64,000 nt of DNA from positions 62,001-126,000 of the forward strand of contig JBKHYJ010000105.1 in NCBI GenBank assembly GCA_046565505.1, in the 5' to 3' direction. Below, in pieces: positions 51,860 to 60,456 of the stretch (its first letter is position 1; the number at the start of each line of letters is the position of its first letter). The notes under the pieces were generated by a model. The model was given only the letters and a program-made list of their open reading frames with translations, made no database searches and was not told the DNA's origin. The stretch is from JBKHYJ01 sp046565505. GTDB lineage: Bacteria > Acidobacteriota > Blastocatellia > UBA7656. The translations under genes were made by a program, and so were the position numbers.

Positions 51860-53361
51860 AGGCCGAGGAGTACGGCAACTACATAGGCGGCGAATGGGTC
51901 GCCCCCGCTTCGGGCGAGTACATAGAGAATCGCAACCCGGCCGACTCGCGCGACCTGGTAGGCCGCTTCCCTGCGTCCACGGCCGAAGACGTTGACCGCG
52001 CGGTCGAAGCCGCCGCGGAAGCTTTTAACAAGTGGCGCAAAGTCCCCGCGCCGCGCCGCGCCGAGATTCTTTTCAAGGCGGGCGAGATACTGATCCGGCG
52101 CAAAGAAGAGTTCGCCCGCGCGATGACCCGGGAGATGGGGAAGGTCTTAAAAGAGACTCGCGGCGACGTGCAGGAAGCCATTGACATGACGTACTTCATC
52201 GCGGGCGAGGGGCGCCGGCTTCACGGCTACACCACGAAGGCTGAGCTTCCGAACAAGCACGCCATGTGCACGCGCGAGCCCATAGGGGTCTGCGGGCTCA
52301 TCACCCCCTGGAACTTCCCCATGGCGATCCCGTCTTGGAAGATCATGCCCGCGCTCATCTGCGGCAACACCGTGGTGATCAAGCCGGCCGAAGACACCCC
52401 GCTCTCGACTTATAACCTGGTCCGGGCGTGCGAAGAGGCGGGCGTCCCGCCCGGCGTCGTCAACATCGTCTCCGGGCACGGCGAGGCCGCGGGCGCGGCG
52501 CTCGCCAATCACCCAAAGGTGCGGTTGATCTCGTTCACGGGCTCGACGGAAGTGGGGCGGATAGTGGGGCAGGCGGCCGCGGCCCAGGACAAGATTTGCT
52601 CGCTCGAAATGGGCGGCAAGAACGTGGTGATGATCATGGAAGACGCCGACCTGGACCTGGCGGTCGAAGGCGTGCTCTGGGGCGCGTTCGGGACCTCCGG
52701 CCAGCGGTGTACGGCGGCTTCGCGCGTGGTGGTTCACAAGAAGGTGGCGAAGAAATTCACCGCCATGCTCGTCGAGCGGGCGAGCCAGATGAGGCTCGGC
52801 CCGGGCCTCAACGACAAGACGGATGTCGGGCCCGTCATCAATCAAGATTCCGTGAACAAGATCCTCGGTTACATAGAGATCGGCCAGCGCGAGGATAAGG
52901 CGAAGCTACAGTGCGGCGGCAACCGCGTGGAGCGCGGCGACCTGAAGTATGGCAACTTCATCGAGCCGACGGTCTTCTCAGGCGTTGACCCCGATATGAG
53001 GATCGCGCAGGAAGAAATATTCGGGCCTGTTGTGTCCGTGATCGAATGCCGCGACCTTGACGACGCCGTCGAGATAGCCAACGGCGTGCGCTATGGCCTG
53101 TCGGCTTCCATCTACACGCGGGATACGAACCGCGCGTTCCGTGCGATAGAGGACGTGCAGACGGGCATATTCTACGTCAATTCTTCGACGATAGGCGCGG
53201 AAGTGCACCTGCCGTTCGGCGGCACGAAGGCCACGGGCAATGGGCACAGGGAAGGCGGCACGCAGGTGCTCGATATTTTCTCCGAATGGAAAGCCGTCTA
53301 CGTCGATTACTCTGGCAAGCTTCAGCGGGCGCAGATAGACACGACGAGCCCGATCGGGTGA
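51835..53361 (+). CDS. NAD(P)-dependent aldehyde dehydrogenase
   Basis: 508 residues, full length. LITPWNFPMAIPSWK (substrate channel), SFTGSTEVGR (cofactor), the general base in SLEMGGKN, and the catalytic Cys in GTSGQRCTAAS are all present; EEIFGPVVSV is the late conserved motif. GAGGAGG precedes the ATG. The aldehyde oxidised is not known; the sequence looks like the semialdehyde/piperideine group. It is followed by alanine dehydrogenase on the same strand. Confidence 0.95.
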   Translation: MAKPAGKVKAEEYGNYIGGEWVAPASGEYIENRNPADSRDLVGRFPASTAEDVDRAVEAAAEAFNKWRKVPAPRRAEILFKAGEILIRRKEEFARAMTREMGKVLKETRGDVQEAIDMTYFIAGEGRRLHGYTTKAELPNKHAMCTREPIGVCGLITPWNFPMAIPSWKIMPALICGNTVVIKPAEDTPLSTYNLVRACEEAGVPPGVVNIVSGHGEAAGAALANHPKVRLISFTGSTEVGRIVGQAAAAQDKICSLEMGGKNVVMIMEDADLDLAVEGVLWGAFGTSGQRCTAASRVVVHKKVAKKFTAMLVERASQMRLGPGLNDKTDVGPVINQDSVNKILGYIEIGQREDKAKLQCGGNRVERGDLKYGNFIEPTVFSGVDPDMRIAQEEIFGPVVSVIECRDLDDAVEIANGVRYGLSASIYTRDTNRAFRAIEDVQTGIFYVNSSTIGAEVHLPFGGTKATGNGHREGGTQVLDIFSEWKAVYVDYSGKLQRAQIDTTSPIG

Positions 53362-53391
53362 AGCAGGGGCGAGGGGACCGGAGTGGTTTCC

Positions 53392-53427
53392 GCCTGAAAC
53401 AGGCTCCCGCGGCCTGAAACAGGCCGC
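53392..53427. repeat. twin hairpin between aldehyde and alanine dehydrogenase genes
   Basis: Two related hairpins in a row: GCCTG AAA CAGGC (53392-53404) and GCGGCCTG AAA CAGGCCGC (53409-53427). The shared GCCTGAAACAGGC core suggests a duplicated small repeat element. No T-run follows, so it may be a processing or stability element. Confidence 0.6.
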
Positions 53428-53454
53428 CCCCCGGGCCCCGGCCACAGGAGAGTC

Positions 53455-54567
53455 ATGATAGTCGGACTGCCGAAGGAAGTGAAAGACAACGAGTACCGCG
53501 TGGGCCTCGTGCCCGCAGGGGTTAAGGCGCTCACCAACGCCGGGCACAGGGTCGTCGTGCAGACGGGTGCGGGCGAAGGCTCCGGCATCTTGAACGACGA
53601 ATACGTGAGGGCCGGCGGCGAGATCGTAGATTCGGCCGAACTGGCATGGTCGCTGGCCGACATGGTCGTCAAGGTCAAAGAGCCCGTCGCTTCCGAGTAC
53701 AGGTTCCTGCGCGAGGACCTGATACTCTTCACCTACCTTCACCTGGCGCCCGCGCGCGAGTTGACGAAGGCCATGCTCGACAGCGGGGTCGCGGGCGTCG
53801 CTTACGAAACTATCACCAATGACCTGGGGCACCTGCCGCTGCTCACGCCCATGAGCGAGGTCGCGGGTCGCATGGCTATACAGGTCGGCGCCACCTACCT
53901 CGAAAGGGTAAATGGGGGGCGCGGGGTGCTGCTCGGCGGGGTGCCGGGCGTGCTGCCGGGCCGCGTGACTATAATAGGCGGGGGCGTCGTCGGGACGAAC
54001 GCCGCGAAGATCGCGGTTGGCTTCGGGGCGTCGGTCGTTATCATAGACCGAGACCTGGAGCGGCTGCGCTACCTGGACGACATCTTCGGCAGCCGCATCC
54101 GCACGCTCGCGTCGAACCCTTACACCATCGCCGAGTCGGTGGCCACATCCGACCTTGTCGTGGGCGCCGTACTAGTGCCGGGGGCGGCCGCGCCTAAGCT
54201 GGTCACGCGCGAGATGCTGCGGGCGATGCCGCGCGGGGCCGTCATAGTTGACGTGGCGGTGGACCAGGGCGGGTGCATAGAGACGACCAGGCCGACCACG
54301 CACAGCGAGCCGACCTACTACGTCGAGAACGTGCTTCATTACGGCGTGACCAACATGCCGGGCGCGGTGCCCCGGACCTCGACTTTCGCGCTCACGAACG
54401 TGACGTTGCCTTTCGCGCTGAAGCTGGCCAACCACGGCGTCGCCGATGCCATTAAGAAAGACCGGCACCTTAAGGCGGGCGTGAACACCTACAAGGGCAA
54501 GGCCGTCTACAAGGCAGTCGCTCAAGACCAGGGGCTTGAATTCACGTCTATTGATGAGTTTCTGTAA
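53455..54567 (+). CDS. ald: alanine dehydrogenase
   Basis: Reversible NAD-dependent deamination of L-alanine to pyruvate. 370 residues, typical. MIVGLPKEVKDNEYRVGLVP contains the substrate-binding region, VKVKEP carries the catalytic Lys and TYLHLAP the His. The nucleotide-binding GGGVVGTNAAKIA and DVAVDQGGC are further signatures. It lies 93 bases after the aldehyde dehydrogenase and may share its transcript. Confidence 0.96.
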   Translation: MIVGLPKEVKDNEYRVGLVPAGVKALTNAGHRVVVQTGAGEGSGILNDEYVRAGGEIVDSAELAWSLADMVVKVKEPVASEYRFLREDLILFTYLHLAPARELTKAMLDSGVAGVAYETITNDLGHLPLLTPMSEVAGRMAIQVGATYLERVNGGRGVLLGGVPGVLPGRVTIIGGGVVGTNAAKIAVGFGASVVIIDRDLERLRYLDDIFGSRIRTLASNPYTIAESVATSDLVVGAVLVPGAAAPKLVTREMLRAMPRGAVIVDVAVDQGGCIETTRPTTHSEPTYYVENVLHYGVTNMPGAVPRTSTFALTNVTLPFALKLANHGVADAIKKDRHLKAGVNTYKGKAVYKAVAQDQGLEFTSIDEFL

Positions 54568-54711
54568 GGCGCGCGAGAATTCAATAACGCAGTAGTTCCC
54601 TGAGCGGCCGACGACTGGCCGCGCGGTGTCTTCGGGAACAGAGACGATTGTATTAACCGTACGCCGGAACCACACGTGGTCGTAGCCGTCAACTGGGATG
54701 TGCTCATTATC

Positions 54712-55413
54712 TCATGTGGGCCGCGCGGGCTGGGGTGTGGCGGTCGCGCTCCGGGACTTGCTACGTCGGCGACTGCGGTGACGGCCAGTGCCGGCAGCAG
54801 CAGGCCGCGCAGCGCGCTCCCCACTCGCGTCCGACGCCACGTAGGCGGTTGACGGTTCCACGTTGGGCATGTGATAGAGGTAGGGGCCGGAACCGTGAAC
54901 CGAGATGTCTCGCTTGTCCGGCTCGACGGCGAGCGGCGGCACGTCGCGGTGCATGGCTTTCACCTCCCAGTCGAACGCTTGGGCGGAGATCGCGTTGTCC
55001 GACACCACCTTGAAACGCCCTTCGTGAACCTTGCGGCCGGCGACCGTCTGTACGCAGAGGCGGTCGAAGCCGTCGATGGGTGTCAGTTGCACGGTGACGG
55101 AGTCGAGCTCTGTGAGCGCCTCGAAGCAGGCGGGCAGTTCGATATCGGCGCGGCCGTCGCGCAGGCGGCGGCGGTAGAAGACGGCGGCCTCCGGCCCTTC
55201 GAGCGTGGCGTGCACCAGATATTTCTGCTCGTCCTGCGGGTGCTCAATGATGAACGTCTTGGCGACGCCGGCGTTCACGTTAAAAATCTGGATTTTGTCC
55301 CGGTCGTTTTGAAGCCTGTAGAGGCCGCCGTAGCCGCCGATGTGTACCGCGGCCCCGTAAGAGTCATTCCGCAGCACCCTGTAAGCGCAAACGAGCAAAT
55401 AAGAGGTCAGCAT
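54712..55413 (-). CDS. stand-alone surface/tail-fibre C-terminal-domain protein
   Basis: 233 residues. The central part (about 45-165) resembles a module normally found at the C-terminus of large surface proteins and some phage tail fibres: KTFIIEHPQDEQKYLVHATL, LEGPEAAVFYR, PACFEALTEL and FDWEVKAMH. Here it stands alone with only 40 residues before it and no signal peptide; the last 40 residues are Ala/Arg-rich and of different composition. It may be a truncated gene or a mobile fragment. The AT-rich block upstream is unlike the rest of the window. No phage genes are near. Confidence 0.6.
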   Translation of the reverse strand: MLTSYLLVCAYRVLRNDSYGAAVHIGGYGGLYRLQNDRDKIQIFNVNAGVAKTFIIEHPQDEQKYLVHATLEGPEAAVFYRRRLRDGRADIELPACFEALTELDSVTVQLTPIDGFDRLCVQTVAGRKVHEGRFKVVSDNAISAQAFDWEVKAMHRDVPPLAVEPDKRDISVHGSGPYLYHMPNVEPSTAYVASDASGERAARPAAAGTGRHRSRRRSKSRSATATPQPARPT

Positions 55414-55748
55414 GTTAAGGGCCTATTAGAGGTAGTAAATAAACAGAATAGGAGAGGATTGGCAAAGAGAGGTATTGAGTAAGGGCTAATATTTGAAAGG
55501 CTTCGTTAGTCTTTTCGCTCTAGATTACTTGTACTTGATAATTGCTTGAAGAAACGACGGCCAGCATCTGTGTATGGTTAGCACAGCACCATTCTAGTTT
55601 TTCTAGCTTATGGAAAAGATTATTGGGAAAAACTTTTTTGTTCATCAGCCCTAGCGAACCATGTGAAATGGCCCGCTAGGGAAGAACTTTTTTGTTCAGG
55701 GAAAAACTTTATTGTTTATTGACAAAATTGGCCACGGCAATTCCTTCA
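55414..55748. promoter_or_regulatory. AT-rich region with three operator-like repeats
   Basis: A 335-base gap of much lower GC than its surroundings. A 20-base unit (GGGAARAACTTTWTTGTTYA) occurs at 55625-55644, 55679-55698 and 55699-55718, the last two directly adjacent. Each contains an inverted repeat (A/G)AAC N6 GTT(C/T). Between the first and second copies is CCCTAGCG/CGCTAGGG (55649-55656 with 55674-55681). The layout resembles a repressor-binding array upstream of the minus-strand surface-domain gene. Confidence 0.6.
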
Positions 55749-57611
55749 TCACTCCACGGTGACCGATTTGGCGAGGTTGCGCGGCTGGTCTACGTCGCAG
55801 CCCCTACGCACGCCTATGTGGTATGCCAGCAGCTGAAGCGGCACGATCGATAGAATGGGCGAGATTAGGTCGCTGGCCTGCGGTATTTCGATCACATGGT
55901 CGGCGATCTCGCGCACCTGGCTGTCGCCTTCCGTGACCACAGCGATCACCTTCCCGTCTCGCGATTTCACCTCCACCATGTTCGAGAGCGTCTTCTCGTA
56001 ACGTAGCTTCGAGGCGGCGTTTGACTCGTCCCGGGTCGAGACCACTACCACCGGCAAGTCTTCGTCGATCAGCGCGTTGGGCCCGTGCTTCATCTCGCCC
56101 GCCGGGTAGCCCTCCGCATGGATGTATGAAATCTCCTTCAGCTTCAACGCCCCCTCCAGCGCGATCGGGAAGTTGATCCCGCGCCCGAGGTAGAGAAAGT
56201 CTTGCGCGCGGTGGAACTCGCGGGCGAGCCTGTCCACCTGGTCGTCGCAGCCCAGCAGCGTCTCCATCTTGACCGGAAGGCCATTCAGCGCCCTCACATG
56301 CTCTAGCGATTCCCGCTCCGAGAGAGTGCCGCGCTGCTGACCGAGGTAAAGCGCGAGCAGGTAGAGCACGGTCATCTGACTGGTGAACGCCTTCGTTGAC
56401 GCGACGCCGATCTCAGGCCCGGCATGGGTCAAGACCGCCCCGTGCGATTCGCGCGTCAGCATGGAGCCTTGCACGTTGCAGATCGATAGTATCTTCGCGC
56501 CCTTCTCTTTCGACTCGCGCACGGCCGCGATGGTGTCGGCCGTCTCGCCAGATTGCGAAATCGCTATGACGAGCGTCCTGTCATTGAGGATCGGGTCGCG
56601 GTAACGGAACTCCGAAGCGTAATCGATCTCGACGGGCATGCGCGCGAGCTCTTCCAGCATGTACTTGCCGGCCATCGCCGCGTGCAGGCTCGTCCCGCAC
56701 GCTATGGCTTTGATCGACGTGAACCGCCGGAACTCCGCCTCGCTTATCTCCATCTCGTCGAGGTAGATTCGCCCGGTCGTCTGCGAAACGCGGCCCTGAA
56801 CCGTGTCGCGGACGGCGCGCGGCTGCTCATAAATCTCCTTGAGCATGTAATGCTTGAAGCCGCCCTTCTCGGCCAGGATCGGGTCCCACGTTATCCGCTG
56901 GACATTCGGCGCTATGGAGTTGCCTTCAAAATCCGTGACCGTTACGCCATCGCGCGCCAGCACGGCCATCTCGCCGTCCCCGAGGAAGAACACGTCCCGC
57001 GTGTGGTAGAGCACGGGCGGGATGTCTGAAGCGACGAAGTATTCGTTCTGCCCTAGCCCGATCACAATCGGCGGCCCCTGCCGCACGGCGATTATCTTCT
57101 CGGGCTCGTCCGACGACATTATGGCGAGGGCGTAGATGCCGCGCAGGTCGGCGACCGCCCGGCGCACGGCCGCCTCAAGGTCGGGCTCGCCTTCGCTGAG
57201 GTGTTTTTCAATCAAGTGCGCTATGACTTCCGTGTCGGTCTCGGTGACGAACGTGTGGTCCTCGGACTGTAGCCTGTGTTTGAGGGGCAGAAAATTCTCT
57301 ATGATGCCATTGTGAACGACCACGACCCTGCCCGAACAATCGCGGTGAGGGTGAGCGTTCTCCTCCGTGGGCCGGCCGTGGGTGGCCCACCTCGTGTGGC
57401 CTATACCGTAAGTCCCATCCAGCGGCTTGAGCCGTATGGCCTCCTCGAGGTTGCGCAGCTTACCTTCCGCGCGGCGAATGGTCAACGCCCCTTGCTCGTC
57501 AACGACCGCGATGCCGGCCGAATCGTAACCTCGATACTCAAGCTTTTTAAGCCCGTCGAGGATCACCCCGACCACCTGCTTGTCGCCGACATACCCGACT
57601 ATTCCGCACAT
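55749..57611 (-). CDS. glmS: glutamine-fructose-6-phosphate aminotransferase (isomerizing)
   Basis: Makes glucosamine-6-phosphate, first step to UDP-GlcNAc. 620 residues. The nucleophile is Cys2 (MCGIVGYVG), followed by GHTRWATHG and two SIS sugar-isomerase domains (CGTSLHAAMAGKYMLEE; LGRGINFPIALEGALKLKE). The frame is open further upstream, but the N-terminal Cys requires this start, which has AGGGGGAA before it. There is no glmS ribozyme in the short leader. It lies downstream of glmU on the same strand, 183 bases apart. Confidence 0.98.
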   Translation of the reverse strand: MCGIVGYVGDKQVVGVILDGLKKLEYRGYDSAGIAVVDEQGALTIRRAEGKLRNLEEAIRLKPLDGTYGIGHTRWATHGRPTEENAHPHRDCSGRVVVVHNGIIENFLPLKHRLQSEDHTFVTETDTEVIAHLIEKHLSEGEPDLEAAVRRAVADLRGIYALAIMSSDEPEKIIAVRQGPPIVIGLGQNEYFVASDIPPVLYHTRDVFFLGDGEMAVLARDGVTVTDFEGNSIAPNVQRITWDPILAEKGGFKHYMLKEIYEQPRAVRDTVQGRVSQTTGRIYLDEMEISEAEFRRFTSIKAIACGTSLHAAMAGKYMLEELARMPVEIDYASEFRYRDPILNDRTLVIAISQSGETADTIAAVRESKEKGAKILSICNVQGSMLTRESHGAVLTHAGPEIGVASTKAFTSQMTVLYLLALYLGQQRGTLSERESLEHVRALNGLPVKMETLLGCDDQVDRLAREFHRAQDFLYLGRGINFPIALEGALKLKEISYIHAEGYPAGEMKHGPNALIDEDLPVVVVSTRDESNAASKLRYEKTLSNMVEVKSRDGKVIAVVTEGDSQVREIADHVIEIPQASDLISPILSIVPLQLLAYHIGVRRGCDVDQPRNLAKSVTVE

Positions 57612-57794
57612 ATCATTCCCCCTAGTTACGATTGAAACAAATACTATCCTCAGGCTTAAGAATATCACTCACCCCCGGCGTTCCGGTAGAGTAAGCTTCG
57701 CGACCCGGCCGAGCATACGGGCCAGGTTTTGCCGAAGTGGCCCGGTAGGCGCGCGCTTGAGCTCTTCGGCGCGCGGAGGCAAAATCGCGCGGGC

Positions 57795-59183
57795 TTACTT
57801 CAACGCCTTTTTGATGACGGCCGGGACGCCCGCCGCGAGCGAGTCGGGCGGCACGTCCTTTGTGACCACGGCCCCGGCGCCCGTCTTCGAGCCGCGCCCC
57901 ACGCGGACGGGGGCCACTAGCATCGTGTCGCTGCCGATCTTCACATCGTCTTCGATAACAGTCTCGTGCTTGCGCACGCCGTCATAGTTGCAAGTCACCG
58001 TCCCCGCGCCTATGTTGACGCGCTCCCCGAGCGTTGCGTCGCCCAGGTAAGACAGGTGCTGCGCCTTGGTCTCGCGCCCTATGCGTGACTTCTTGACCTC
58101 GACGAAATTCCCCAGCGCCGCCTTCTCGCCCACCTCCGAATGCATGCGTAGCCGGGCGAATGGGCCTACGCTAGCGCCCCTGCGCACGACGCAATCTTCG
58201 ATTACGGTCGAGTTGCGGATCGAGACATCGTCTTCAATCTCTACGTTCCTGAGCCGCGTCCATGATTGAATCGAGCAACCTGACCCGATGCGGCTCGCGC
58301 CCTCGATGATTACCTGCGGGTGTATGACCGTGTCGGGGCCGATCTGAACGTCCTGGTGGACGTACGTCGTCGCGGGGTCAATGAGCGTCACGCCCGCGAG
58401 CATTAACTGTCGCAGCTTCTCTTCGCGCAGCCTGCGCTCCAGCTCGGCCAGCTCCACGCGGGTATTCACGCCGAGCACCTCCGCCGGATCATCGTGGCAA
58501 AACAACCCCACGCGCTTACCCCGGGCGAGGATTATGCCCGGCACGTCCGTCAAATAGTACTCGCCCTGCGCGTTGTCTGTATTCAGATCATCCAAAGCGG
58601 CGAGCAGCGCGGGTATTTCAAAGCAGTAGATGCTCACGCCGACTTCGCGGACCGATAGCTGTTCGGGCGAGCCGTCTTTCTGCTCGACGCACCGCAAAAA
58701 GCGGCCCTCGCCATCGCGGATTATGCGGCCATAGCCGGTAGGGTCGTCCATCTTCACCGTCAATATAGTGGCGTCGTTACGCTCGGCCCGGTGCCTGTCT
58801 GCGAGGCGGCGAAGCGTTTCGCCCTTTATCATCGGGCCGTCGCCCGCGAGGATGATGAGCGAGCCGCTTTTCCCGGCTAGCTCGCCGCGCGCAGCCATCA
58901 CGGCATGGCCCGTGCCCCGCTGTTGAGCCTGCCGGACGAATTGCAGGCCGGGCGCTTCGTCCGCCGCGCCTCCGCCGAGCCGCGCGGCGTCCTCGCGGAC
59001 GGCCCGCTCTACTTCTTCCGCCTGATGACCGACTACCACGTAAATGGCTTCGGGAGCCAGTTTGAAGGCCGCGCGCACGACATGAGAGACCAGCGGGAGG
59101 CCGGCCACCTCGTGCAGGACCTTCGCCTTCCGAGACTTCATGCGCGTCCCCAACCCGGCCGCCAGAATCATTACGTTTATCAT
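57795..59183 (-). CDS. glmU: bifunctional UDP-GlcNAc pyrophosphorylase / GlcN-1-P acetyltransferase
   Basis: 462 residues, standard size. The N-terminal uridyltransferase has LAAGLGTRMKSRKAKVLH and AGDGPMI. The C-terminal left-handed beta-helix acetyltransferase has the hexapeptide repeats, GNFVEVKKS, and IGAGTVTCNYDG. It catalyses the last two steps to UDP-GlcNAc for peptidoglycan and lipid A. AAGGGGGG precedes the ATG. It sits between yvcK and glmS on the same strand. Confidence 0.97.
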   Translation of the reverse strand: MINVMILAAGLGTRMKSRKAKVLHEVAGLPLVSHVVRAAFKLAPEAIYVVVGHQAEEVERAVREDAARLGGGAADEAPGLQFVRQAQQRGTGHAVMAARGELAGKSGSLIILAGDGPMIKGETLRRLADRHRAERNDATILTVKMDDPTGYGRIIRDGEGRFLRCVEQKDGSPEQLSVREVGVSIYCFEIPALLAALDDLNTDNAQGEYYLTDVPGIILARGKRVGLFCHDDPAEVLGVNTRVELAELERRLREEKLRQLMLAGVTLIDPATTYVHQDVQIGPDTVIHPQVIIEGASRIGSGCSIQSWTRLRNVEIEDDVSIRNSTVIEDCVVRRGASVGPFARLRMHSEVGEKAALGNFVEVKKSRIGRETKAQHLSYLGDATLGERVNIGAGTVTCNYDGVRKHETVIEDDVKIGSDTMLVAPVRVGRGSKTGAGAVVTKDVPPDSLAAGVPAVIKKALK

Positions 59184-59340
59184 AACACCCCCCTTGCCAG
59201 GGTCGCGTGGTGCGGGCCTCGGGTCGCGCGACGGCCCGGCCGTTTCAAATCCGCAATCCGCGACTTCATATATACTGAAAAGACTAAGAAGGAATTATCT
59301 TCAAAAAACCCTGCGTCCCGGCGCGCTTTTTAATGCCGGC

Positions 59341-60426
59341 TCACCGCGAGCTTTTTATGCTGAGCGCGGCCACCTTCTCCATTCTATGTATCTTCAACAC
59401 GAGGTTGGCGAGCCGGTGCGGGTCATGGCGCACTAGGTCATTCTCGTTGAGGAGGTCGTCGCAGACTATCGAAATCTTGCGGTGGTTCTTTGCGTCAAAA
59501 TCCAGTTCATGCAGGTCGCCCGGTTTTTCGCGGCCCAGGTGCGAGTTGAACTCGACCTGCACCGCGCCGTCGGCGAGGTACTTCTCGCGCAGCGCCGGGT
59601 TGATGGAGGCGGAATTCACTACTATGTAATCGAGGGCGAGGTCGGGGCTGTACTCCAGCAGCGCGAGCAGATGGTCCTCGACACTGAAGCCGTCGGTTTC
59701 GCCGGGCTGAGTCATTATGTTGCAGATGTAAACCTTCAGCGCGCCCGACGCGTTCATCGCGTCGACGATGTCATCGACGAGCAGGTTAGGGATGATCGAA
59801 GTGTATAGCGAGCCCGGCCCTATCGTGATTACGTCGGCGTGCTGGATGGCGTCGAGCGTTTCGGGGAGGGGGCGGCAGCTGCCGCACGACAGTGTCAGCC
59901 GCCTTATGGGCGAGCGGGATTCGACTATCTTCGTCTCGCCCTGTATCACGCGGCCGTCTTCAAGCTCCGCGACCAGCGCCACGTCCTCCATCGTTGAGGG
60001 GAAGATGCGCCCCTTTATGGCGAGCACTTCGCTGCTCACCTTAATGGCTTCTAGGAAGTCTCCCGTGACGCCAGCGAGCGCCGTCAGAAAAAGGTTGCCG
60101 AAACTGTGGCCCGACAGGTCGCCGTCAGACTCGAACCGATACTGGAAGAGCCGCGTCAGCAGGCGCTCGTCTTCGGCTAACGCGACCATACAGTTACGGA
60201 TGTCGCCGGGCGGCAGGATCTGGAACTCTTCGCGGAGGCGCCCGGAGCTCCCGCCATCGTCTGTGACTGTCACGACCGCCGTCAGCGTCTCTATCCAGGG
60301 CGTGTCGGCGCCTTCTGTCAAAATCGTCTCCTTGCTCACGTAGGCTTTCAGGCCGATAAGGAGCGTGGAGAGGCCCGTCCCGCCGCCGATAGACACAATT
60401 CTCAACCCTCGATTCTCTTCTCCCAT
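59341..60426 (-). CDS. yvcK: YvcK/GlmR family UDP-GlcNAc-responsive regulator
   Basis: 361 residues, CofD-like family. VSIGGGTGLSTLLIGLK (near 11), TDDGGSSGRLREEF, PPGDIRNCMVAL, TIGPGSLYTSIIPNLLV and CNIMTQPGETDGF are the signatures. In Bacillus and Listeria this protein binds UDP-GlcNAc, and in B. subtilis (GlmR) it stimulates GlmS. Its location directly before glmU and glmS on the same strand supports the same role here. Confidence 0.95.
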   Translation of the reverse strand: MGEENRGLRIVSIGGGTGLSTLLIGLKAYVSKETILTEGADTPWIETLTAVVTVTDDGGSSGRLREEFQILPPGDIRNCMVALAEDERLLTRLFQYRFESDGDLSGHSFGNLFLTALAGVTGDFLEAIKVSSEVLAIKGRIFPSTMEDVALVAELEDGRVIQGETKIVESRSPIRRLTLSCGSCRPLPETLDAIQHADVITIGPGSLYTSIIPNLLVDDIVDAMNASGALKVYICNIMTQPGETDGFSVEDHLLALLEYSPDLALDYIVVNSASINPALREKYLADGAVQVEFNSHLGREKPGDLHELDFDAKNHRKISIVCDDLLNENDLVRHDPHRLANLVLKIHRMEKVAALSIKSSR

Positions 60427-60456
60427 AATTTCAATACCTTTTGCCCGGGGCCAAGC

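Noticed and set aside
54712..55748. Prophage remnant
   Set aside because: One surface/tail-fibre-type domain and low GC are not enough; no integrase, portal, terminase or attachment repeat is present, and the same domain occurs in non-phage surface proteins.
57612..57794. glmS ribozyme upstream of glmS
   Set aside because: The leader is short and the ribozyme core is not recognisable.
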